In this document: positions 30,175 through 35,007 of the stretch, piece after piece | Layout of the letters: each line of letters opens with the position of its first letter | Position numbering within the stretch: position 1 is the stretch's first letter | IMG/VR virus record: IMGVR_UViG_3300008116_000208 | Span: 1 to 35,007 of that record | Strand: one strand, 5' to 3' | Length of the DNA stretch: 35,007 nucleotides | From: a virus | Notes under the pieces: model-generated | Databases searched by the model: none | Seen by the model: only the letters and a program-made list of their open reading frames with translations | What the model was told of the DNA's origin: nothing | Program-made: the position numbers and the translations under genes

Positions 30175-31182
30175 ATGAACCTTGTACAAAGAGCCGTTCA
30201 ATACGGTGGAGAACTAGCACCGTTAGTTATATCTAAAGGCCTTACATCAGGCACAGGTTTAATGAACCCATCTATCTTTATTGATAATGATGGAGATATT
30301 CTAGTCAATCTAAGGCACGTTAACTACACCCTTTACCATGCTGAAAATAAACAATTGTTTTCTTCTAGGTGGGGCCCACTTTCATATTTACATCCAGAAA
30401 AAGATTTAAGATTAGTTACTACTAACTACTTATGTCGTCTTGATAAGAACTTAAAAATGACAGACTATGCCAAAGTAGATACTTCTGCTCTAGACGTACC
30501 TCCTATATGGGAATTTGTAGGAGAAGAAGATTGCCGTTTAGTTCAATGGGATAACGACTACTACTTAATAGGAGTTAGAAGAGATACGACAACTAATGGC
30601 GAAGGTCGTATGGAACTATCTAAGATTGAAATAGATAAGGCAAATTGGAATGTTAAAGAAGTATCAAGATTACGTATCCCAACCCCTGGAGATAATTCTT
30701 CTTATTGTGAAAAGAATTGGGTTCCTATATTAGATAAGCCCTATCATTTTATTAAATGGTGTTCTCCAGTAGAAGTAGTTAGGGCTCACCCAACAGAGCC
30801 TAAATGTGACCAAGTATCTTTTAGACAGAACTTAACTCCCCCATCAGACCAACGTGGTAGTTCTCAATTAATACGTTGGGGAAATATGTATATATCTATC
30901 CATCACGAAGTTATATTGTTTAAAAATTACTTAGGACAAAAAGATGGTCTATACTTTCATAGATTGGCAGTTTGGGATGACCAATTAAATCTGGTAGGGT
31001 TATCTCCTAACAAGTTTACATTTCTTGATGGCCGCGTAGAATTCTGCGTGGGTATAGCAGAGTTTCAAGGCGATTTACTAATAAGTTTTGGATTCCAAGA
31101 TAATGCTGCATTTGTTCTAAGAACCCCTAGAGGCGTAGTGGAAGACATGATTATGGAGGCTTTGACTTATGAGTTCAATTGA
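30175..31182 (+). CDS. GH130-like five-bladed beta-propeller protein
   Basis: I choose ATG 30175 because the earlier GTG at 30157 lies inside the hairpin. The 335-residue protein has the repeats of a beta-propeller: 'NPSIFIDNDGDILVNLRHVN', 'FVGEEDCRLVQWDNDYYLIG', 'CEKNWVPILDKPYHFIKWCS', 'GSSQLIRWGNMYISIHHEVI' and 'FCVGIAEFQGDLLISFGFQD'. The 'G-E-E-D-x-R' and following pattern recalls GH130 mannoside phosphorylases, where an acidic residue at this position is catalytic. It could modify or bind sugar polymers. No signal peptide is seen. It heads a three-gene overlapping cassette with a TPR protein and an FkbM methyltransferase, which supports a glycan role. The activity itself is unproven. Confidence 0.7.
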   Translation: MNLVQRAVQYGGELAPLVISKGLTSGTGLMNPSIFIDNDGDILVNLRHVNYTLYHAENKQLFSSRWGPLSYLHPEKDLRLVTTNYLCRLDKNLKMTDYAKVDTSALDVPPIWEFVGEEDCRLVQWDNDYYLIGVRRDTTTNGEGRMELSKIEIDKANWNVKEVSRLRIPTPGDNSSYCEKNWVPILDKPYHFIKWCSPVEVVRAHPTEPKCDQVSFRQNLTPPSDQRGSSQLIRWGNMYISIHHEVILFKNYLGQKDGLYFHRLAVWDDQLNLVGLSPNKFTFLDGRVEFCVGIAEFQGDLLISFGFQDNAAFVLRTPRGVVEDMIMEALTYEFN

Positions 31183-31738
31183 AGAGTTAGTTAAGTCTGC
31201 TGCTCATGATATGTATAACCCAGCACTTAATTTTGAAATTGCTAAAAAATATGATGAATTAAGCCAAACTGCTTCTGCTGTTTCTTTTTATTTAAGAACT
31301 GCAGAGTACGGGTATGAATCACATCCATTACTTGCTTATAGTGCATTATTAAGAATGTCAGTATGTTTTGATGACCAAAAAGATAGAGCTCACACTGTAA
31401 GTAATTGCATACTTCAAGCTATTTCTCATATACCTAACAGACCAGAAGGATATTTCTTTTTATCTAGATTTCATGAAAGAGCTGGTCAATGGCAAGAAGC
31501 CTATACTTTTGCTCAAGTAGGATTAACGTTTTCTAAATTAGAATTAGAACCTTTACCTATGAATACTGATTACCACGGAGAATATGTTTTACTATTTGAA
31601 AAAGCAGTGTCTGCTTGGTGGATAGGTCGCAAAGACGAATCAGCAGAAATATTTAAACAACTAGATGTTATGGATATATCTCCTGACTATAAAGCATCGG
31701 TTCAGAGTAACTTAGCGAGGATTAATGTTGCTGTTTGA
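31169..31738 (+). CDS. TPR-like helical protein in the carbohydrate cassette
   Basis: ATG 31169 lies 14 bases inside the upstream gene. The 189-residue product is all-helical with tetratricopeptide-like pairs: 'NPALNFEIAKKYDELSQTAS', 'AVSFYLRTAEYGYESHPLLA', 'ALLRMSVCFDDQKDRAHTVS' and 'RPEGYFFLSRFHERAGQWQE'. The stretch 'MNTDYHGEYVLLFEKAVSAW' then 'WIGRKDES' is typical of TPR regions that accompany glycosyltransferases in phages and bacteria. The glycosyltransferase domain itself is absent, so this may be a detached scaffold or the remnant of a larger enzyme. Its stop lies inside the start of the methyltransferase gene. Confidence 0.75.
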   Translation: MSSIEELVKSAAHDMYNPALNFEIAKKYDELSQTASAVSFYLRTAEYGYESHPLLAYSALLRMSVCFDDQKDRAHTVSNCILQAISHIPNRPEGYFFLSRFHERAGQWQEAYTFAQVGLTFSKLELEPLPMNTDYHGEYVLLFEKAVSAWWIGRKDESAEIFKQLDVMDISPDYKASVQSNLARINVAV

Positions 31739-32393
31739 TATTGGAGCTAATAGAGGAGACGCTACTTTAGCGGGATTAAAAAAAGGCTATGAAGTAATAG
31801 CATTAGAGCCTGCTCCTAGGGTCTATGCAGAACTAGTAAAACAATTTATTTATCACCCATTAATAACTCCTCTTAGGTTTGCTGTGTCTGATACTAATGA
31901 TGATTTAGTTGAGTTTTATGAATGTGTAGAAGATGGATTGTCTACTCTTAATAAAGACTGGTTAACTAGTTCAGAGCTACCTTATGCTGGTAAAGAATTT
32001 AGAACTATAAAAGTATCTACTATTACATTAGATAGATTAGTTGAAACTTATGGAAAACCTGATTTAATAAAAATAGATGTAGAAGGCGCTGAATGGGCTG
32101 TGTTTAAAGGAATGACTCAACATCATGGAAACCTTTGTTTTGAATGGACTAAAGAGACAGTTCCTGACCACGTTAACCAATTAAAATATTTACAAGGATT
32201 AGGTTACACAGAATGGGCACCACAATTTATTGTTAATCATTTAGATGAACCTACTATTAACTACATTTCTTTAGATAAAGCAGAAGAATTGCCTAAATGG
32301 ATTGAGGAAAACGCACCTATTTGGGAAGCTGGATTGTGGCAAGAAGCAGGTCTTAGACCTACTGCAGATGTTGGGATGATTTGGGTTAGATAG
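31725..32393 (+). CDS. FkbM-family methyltransferase
   Basis: ATG 31725 overlaps the TPR gene by 14 bases. The 222-residue product is a class I SAM-dependent methyltransferase. Motif I is 'FDIGANRGD' (residues 4-12), 'ALEPAPRVYAEL' is the acidic ribose-binding strand, and 'LIKIDVEGAEW' (114-124) is the FkbM signature. The usual 'TLDRL' lies before it. FkbM enzymes O-methylate sugars or small molecules, and in phages they often act with glycan genes. With its two neighbours it could modify host surface sugar or decorate phage fibres. The C-terminal part ('WIEENAPIWEAGLWQEAGLR') is also typical of phage versions. Substrate unknown. Confidence 0.85.
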   Translation: MLLFDIGANRGDATLAGLKKGYEVIALEPAPRVYAELVKQFIYHPLITPLRFAVSDTNDDLVEFYECVEDGLSTLNKDWLTSSELPYAGKEFRTIKVSTITLDRLVETYGKPDLIKIDVEGAEWAVFKGMTQHHGNLCFEWTKETVPDHVNQLKYLQGLGYTEWAPQFIVNHLDEPTINYISLDKAEELPKWIEENAPIWEAGLWQEAGLRPTADVGMIWVR

Positions 32394-32404
32394 AAGGCAA
32401 TTAA

Positions 32405-32420
32405 AAGATAAACTAGTTTA
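32405..32420 (+). promoter_or_regulatory. Probable leaderless promoter with palindrome TAAACTAGTTTA
   Basis: AAGATAAACT ends in a TANNNT box, TAAACT (32409-32414), placed six bases before ATG 32421. The box is half of a perfect 12-bp palindrome (32409-32420), so a dimeric regulator could cover it. No Shine-Dalgarno is present. AGATAAACTA is also found at 6530-6539. Confidence 0.5.
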
Positions 32421-32990
32421 ATGCGTGCACATAAACCAGGCGGCCGTTTTGATGCCGATTTTGAGACCGATAGCATCCTTATTGGTTTTAATGAAGATTA
32501 TCAACGTCCTATAGGTACACAAGCGCTTTGGTATGTATACGACCCCGCAGTATCGACCGTAGACCCAATTTATGACACAGCTGGAACTGACCCAGGTGTA
32601 GGGCGTTATTGGAAAGGCCCATACACTCTTCCTGTATTAAGAGCAGTTATTACTCAAGGCCCAGTGCCAAACTCAGAACGAGGCTTCTACGGTGGAGATT
32701 ATTTGCACTTAACATTGCACGGAGAAGATTTAAATACTATTGCACCAGGTGTTCTTGGTAATCCTGATGTGCAAAATAGAGGTAGAATTATATGGCAGGG
32801 ACAAGTCTACAGACCGTATAAGGTTCAACAAAAGGGAATTGTTGCCGAACGGTTTACTCTTGTTGTAGTTGACTGTATTCAAATTATGCCTGAAGAAGCA
32901 GTTAACGATACTCAATTTTTGGCTTACGCATCTGCTAATGACGGTTATGATGCAGGAGCTTACAACGAAGATACGTATGGAGATGAATAG
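32421..32990 (+). CDS. Structural protein of unknown function, neck/tail-like, 189 residues
   Basis: The 189-residue product starts 'MRAHKPGGRFDADFETDSIL'. It contains 'GTQALWYVYDPAVSTVDPIY', 'RYWKGPYTLPVLRAVITQGP', 'GGDYLHLTLHGEDLNTIAPG' and 'RIIWQGQVYRPYKVQQKGIV', with a beta-rich core and an acidic Asp/Tyr-rich end. Proteins with this 'Y-D-x-x...P-V-L-x-A...I-x-x-G' style act as head-completion or minor tail proteins in actinophages, but I cannot name the family. The start has no Shine-Dalgarno and appears leaderless. Its TAG overlaps the GTG of the next fibre gene, which links it to virion assembly. Confidence 0.65.
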   Translation: MRAHKPGGRFDADFETDSILIGFNEDYQRPIGTQALWYVYDPAVSTVDPIYDTAGTDPGVGRYWKGPYTLPVLRAVITQGPVPNSERGFYGGDYLHLTLHGEDLNTIAPGVLGNPDVQNRGRIIWQGQVYRPYKVQQKGIVAERFTLVVVDCIQIMPEEAVNDTQFLAYASANDGYDAGAYNEDTYGDE

Positions 32991-33646
32991 TGCCACTTAT
33001 TAAACCAGTTGTTGGTGCTTCTAATTGGGGCACAACTCTTAATACAGCTTTAGATTATTTAGACGCAAAACTTGGTACACAAGGAATCCAAGGCAGACAG
33101 GGTACACAAGGCGTACAAGGACGTCAAGGTACACAAGGTTTGCAAGGTGGTGGATTTAATCAATCACAAGGTACTCAAGGTATTCAAGGCAATCATGGTG
33201 CGCAAGGCGCACAAGGAACTTTAGGTATTCAAGGTAATCGTGGTGTACAAGGAATACAAGGAATTCAAGGACAACGTGGTACGCAAGGTACTCAAGGCAC
33301 ACTTGGTATTCAAGGAAATCAAGGCGTACAGGGTGTACAAGGTAACCAAGGTTCTAACGCAACTATGCAAGGTGTGCAAGGTGTACAAGGACGACAAGGT
33401 ACGCAAGGCGTTCAAAGTGCAAGAGGGTTTCAAGGTTTTCAAGGAACTACTGGTACTCAAGGTTTACAAGGTCCTCGTGGAAATCAAGGTGTTCAAGGTC
33501 TACAGGGACAAACTGGTTCACAAGGTTTAGGTAATCAAGGTACACAAGGATTACTTGGAAGCCAAGGTGCTCAAGGAACAATTGGTTTACAAGGAACTAC
33601 AGGAGCTCAAGGTACACAAGGAACTACAGGTATACAAGGATTATGA
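32990..33646 (+). CDS. Collagen-like fibre protein, 218 residues
   Basis: GTG 32990 shares its G with the preceding TAG. The first 29 residues ('PLIKPVVGASNWGTTLNTAL', then 'DYLDAKL') are a known N-terminal fibre segment (P-V...G-x-x-x-W-G-x-x-L-N). All remaining residues are G-X-Q triplets with a single 'GSNATMQG' interruption and one 'GGGFNQSQG' break, and there is no C-terminal head domain. Such a headless fibre may serve as a stalk or need a partner tip; the next gene product is a candidate. The stop overlaps the next start as ATGA. Confidence 0.82.
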   Translation: MPLIKPVVGASNWGTTLNTALDYLDAKLGTQGIQGRQGTQGVQGRQGTQGLQGGGFNQSQGTQGIQGNHGAQGAQGTLGIQGNRGVQGIQGIQGQRGTQGTQGTLGIQGNQGVQGVQGNQGSNATMQGVQGVQGRQGTQGVQSARGFQGFQGTTGTQGLQGPRGNQGVQGLQGQTGSQGLGNQGTQGLLGSQGAQGTIGLQGTTGAQGTQGTTGIQGL

Positions 33647-33930
33647 CTTTATTTCATGATTCTTTTACAGTTGCAACAAGTGCAACTTTAATTGTTGAAG
33701 TCCCATTAAAAAATCCAACTGTATTAGTAACAATAGTTAATGATGATAATAACCCTATTTATATAGGAGACTCTGCTGTTGCTACAAGTGGTGCTGATAA
33801 AGGGTTAACGGTATCTAAAAATACAGCTTATAATATTGCATTAAATGCTGGAGATAAACTTTATGCAGTTTCTGCTGCAGGCACAGCATCTAATTCTGTG
33901 TCTGTTTTGTATTCTAAAGTAATTGGGTAA
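33643..33930 (+). CDS. Small beta-rich virion protein, possible fibre tip, 95 residues
   Basis: ATG 33643 overlaps the fibre TGA by four bases. The protein is an all-beta type: 'SFTVATSATLIVEVPLKNPT', 'VLVTIVNDDNNPIYIGDSAV' and 'AYNIALNAGDKLYAVSAAGT', ending 'SVSVLYSKVIG'. The 'N-x-D-x-x-P-I-Y-I-G-D...V' pattern is common in small phage virion proteins annotated as hypothetical or decoration proteins. The coupling to a headless collagen-like fibre suggests it may cap that fibre; this is inference. The next gene has GTAAGGAG upstream. Confidence 0.72.
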   Translation: MTLFHDSFTVATSATLIVEVPLKNPTVLVTIVNDDNNPIYIGDSAVATSGADKGLTVSKNTAYNIALNAGDKLYAVSAAGTASNSVSVLYSKVIG

Positions 33931-33940
33931 GGAGTAATAA

Positions 33941-34111
33941 ATGAAAAAAGCAAAAGGAACTAAAAAGGTTCAAAAAGTAATGCACGAATATAAAACGGGT
34001 ACGTTAAAGTCTGGTAAAAAAGGACCTGGTAAAGGAGCTAAAGTTACCTCTCGTCAACAGGCTGTTGCAATCGCTATGAGCGAAGCAGGAATGGCTAAGA
34101 AGAAGAAATAA
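33941..34111 (+). CDS. DUF6496-like small basic protein, 56 residues
   Basis: ATG 33941 follows an AAGGAG site. The sequence 'KVMHEYKTGTLKSGKKGPGK', then 'VTSRQQAVAIAMSEAGMAKK', matches a family common in marine phages and bacteria (V-M-H-E-x-K-x-G-x-L-x-S-G...R-x-Q-A-x-A-I-A), which I recall as DUF6496. It ends in four lysines. Its strong positive charge suggests nucleic-acid binding; the function is unknown. TAATG links it to the next gene. Confidence 0.82.
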   Translation: MKKAKGTKKVQKVMHEYKTGTLKSGKKGPGKGAKVTSRQQAVAIAMSEAGMAKKKK

Positions 34112-34308
34112 TGCCTAAAAAAATTTATAAAACAAAGAAAACAGTGGTTTCTGCGGGAAAGAACTCCAAAGAAAATCTAGAGACTAACCTAGAACAAATT
34201 AAACGTTCTACTGGCGCAACCCCTAGAAGAAGGAAGGGCGCTATAATAAGAAAACCAATAGCGTCTATTAGAAGCAAGGCTAAGGGTATAAATGCCAAAA
34301 AAAGATAA
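34111..34308 (+). CDS. Small basic hypothetical protein, 65 residues
   Basis: ATG 34111 shares a base with the previous stop. The product is about one third Lys and Arg ('MPKKIYKTKKTVVSAGKNSK', 'TPRRRKGAIIRKPIASIRSK') with a short helix 'NLETNLEQIKRS'. It has no hydrophobic core and is probably disordered or nucleic-acid-binding. Its 3' end overlaps the next gene by 17 bases in another frame. Family not recognised. Confidence 0.68.
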   Translation: MPKKIYKTKKTVVSAGKNSKENLETNLEQIKRSTGATPRRRKGAIIRKPIASIRSKAKGINAKKR

Positions 34309-34459
34309 ACCTGTTTGGGAAAAGAAAGACCCAACTGGTAAAGATAAAAAACTATCGCCAAAGCGGAAAGCATCTGCTAAGGCCCGAGCAAAAGCAGCAG
34401 GCCGCCCATATCCTAATTTAATTGATAATATGGCAGCCGCTAGAAAGAAGAAGAAATAA
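34292..34459 (+). CDS. Small basic protein, 55 residues
   Basis: ATG 34292 starts inside the end of the 34111 gene. The product reads 'MPKKDKPVWEKKDPTGKDKK', then 'LSPKRKASAKARAKAAGRPY' and 'PNLIDNMAAARKKKK'. The 'S-P-x-x-K-x-x-A-K-A-R-A-x-A-A-G-R-P-Y-P-N-L-x-D-N' pattern recurs in phage genomes as a small conserved protein of unknown role. It is basic and helical in the middle, with a lysine tail. TAATG joins it to the next gene. Confidence 0.75.
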   Translation: MPKKDKPVWEKKDPTGKDKKLSPKRKASAKARAKAAGRPYPNLIDNMAAARKKKK

Positions 34460-34650
34460 TGTGCGCAGTATGCGGATGTGGCAAGAAAAAAGGCCAACCA
34501 GGATTTGGTAAAGGCCCTAAGAAAAAAGCTGCTAAAAAGACTGCTTCAAAAGGCATGTCATCTAAGCAAAAGAAATTAGATGTCGACAAAGACGGCAAGC
34601 TAGAAGGTTCTGACTTTGCTGCTCTACGTGGAAAGAAGAAGAAGAAATAA
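34459..34650 (+). CDS. Small Cys/Lys-rich protein with an EF-hand-like loop, 63 residues
   Basis: ATG 34459 shares a base with the upstream stop. The N-terminus, 'MCAVCGCGKKKG', has three cysteines and resembles that of the next gene ('MCATCGC'). A Lys/Ala/Gly-rich middle follows. Near the C-terminus, 'DVDKDGKLEGSDF' fits a calcium-binding EF-hand or dockerin loop (D-x-D-x-D-G-x-L-x-x-x-D-F). The tail is five lysines. Similar mini-proteins occur in other aquatic phages; the function is unknown. Confidence 0.72.
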   Translation: MCAVCGCGKKKGQPGFGKGPKKKAAKKTASKGMSSKQKKLDVDKDGKLEGSDFAALRGKKKKK

Positions 34651-34790
34651 TGTGCGCTACTTGTGGTTGTATGCAACCAAAAAACAAACACGGTAAGAAA
34701 ACATTAAAAGCTGCTAACAAAGCATTTGCTAAAAAGGCTTCTCCTTCAAAAGGTAAAAAGTCTTCAATGGTCCGTAAAAAAGGCATGTAA
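34650..34790 (+). CDS. Small Cys/Lys-rich protein, 46 residues
   Basis: ATG 34650 overlaps the preceding TAA by one base. The product, 'MCATCGCMQPKNKHGKKTLK' followed by a basic helix 'AANKAFAKKASPSKGKK' and 'MVRKKGM', shares its cysteine-rich start with the 34459 product, so the two probably arose by duplication. It is too short for the standard open-frame cut-off but is supported by the stop-start overlaps on both sides. Function unknown. Confidence 0.68.
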   Translation: MCATCGCMQPKNKHGKKTLKAANKAFAKKASPSKGKKSSMVRKKGM

Positions 34791-35007
34791 TGGCAAAGAC
34801 ACCAGCGTTTATGAAAGGTAAGTATACGAAGTCTAAAGATGAAAAAATGGACTCTCGTTTAATGAAAAAAGCTGGGTTTGATAAAGAAGACAAAGCCAAG
34901 TTTGAAAAAGCTGATAAAGCTCACGGTAAGAAAAAGAAGCCTGCGACTATTGCTGAAGACCGTAAAAAAGACGATGCAATAATCAAAAAGATTAAATCTA
35001 AAGAAAA
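34790..35007 (+). CDS. Lysine-rich protein, 3' end outside window
   Basis: ATG 34790 shares a base with the upstream TAA. At least 72 residues are visible: 'MAKTPAFMKGKYTKSKDEKM', 'DSRLMKKAGFDKEDKAKFEK', 'ADKAHGKKKKPATIAEDRKK' and so on, without a stop before the window ends. It is highly charged and probably helical or disordered. It continues the run of small basic genes and resembles other phage proteins with K-K-A-G-x-D-K-x-x-K repeats. Function unknown. Confidence 0.68.
   Translation, partial: MAKTPAFMKGKYTKSKDEKMDSRLMKKAGFDKEDKAKFEKADKAHGKKKKPATIAEDRKKDDAIIKKIKSKE

Noticed and set aside
34125-34786. Minus-strand hydrophobic frames rich in Phe and Leu
   Set aside because: They are the complement of lysine-rich mini-genes (AAA/AAG read as TTT/CTT) and not real membrane proteins.
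1-35007. Prophage attachment sites, integrase, transposase or insertion sequence
   Set aside because: No integrase, transposase or flanking inverted repeats were found; only the 50-bp tandem duplication stands out as a rearrangement.

Overview
The window is part of an AT-rich double-stranded DNA tailed phage genome that very probably infects an actinobacterium. A WhiB-type iron-sulfur regulator (4224-4514, minus), a family confined to Actinobacteria and their phages, is the strongest host clue. A DUF2746-like membrane protein next to lysis genes, and several genes with a TANNNT box six bases before the ATG (suggesting leaderless mRNAs), agree with this. Low GC, collagen-like fibres and small lysine-rich protein families seen in aquatic phages suggest a freshwater or marine host, possibly an acI/Nanopelagicales-like lineage; that is inference. 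No integrase, replication gene or tape measure is in the window.

Layout. 1-1888: end of a fibre/appendage cassette, including a fibre with a dense cysteine cluster and a C-terminal zinc ribbon. 1889-2903: two small genes of aquatic-phage families on divergent strands. 2929-4179: a modular virion protein carrying a PASTA-like domain. 4224-4992 (minus): a secreted lysozyme-like protein overlapping the WhiB gene, ending at a bidirectional terminator. 5176-6525: lysis region with a membrane protein, a holin-like gene broken by an exact 50-bp tandem duplication, an unknown gene and an M23 endopeptidase. 6586-8232: small early-type genes, several with zinc-ribbon cysteines, plus a KTSC-like protein. 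8356-8506: tRNA-Thr(UGU) and tRNA-Asn(GUU).

8551-15222 is the head module in classical order: large terminase, two small proteins, portal, scaffold, N4-gp56-like major capsid protein and a small post-capsid protein. 15328-16392 is a connector-like protein with a C-terminal Ig-like domain. 16392-25996 is a large receptor-binding region: long Gly-X-Gln collagen-like fibres, two tandem glycine-rich adhesins and a tailspike with a pectate-lyase-like beta-helix. 26000-30118 encodes a 1372-residue modular virion protein.

30175-32393 is a carbohydrate cassette (GH130-like beta-propeller, TPR protein, FkbM methyltransferase). 32421-33930 holds a neck/tail-like protein, another collagen-like fibre and a small beta-rich protein. 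33941-35007 is a tightly overlapping run of very small lysine-rich proteins that continues past the window. Almost all genes are on the plus strand with 1- or 4-base stop/start overlaps, so transcription is probably in long operons. Hairpins at 4189, 6539, 6791, 8321, 10641, 14801, 15239 and 30138 divide them. No gene-free stretch exceeds 300 bases except 8233-8550, which holds a terminator and the two tRNAs.
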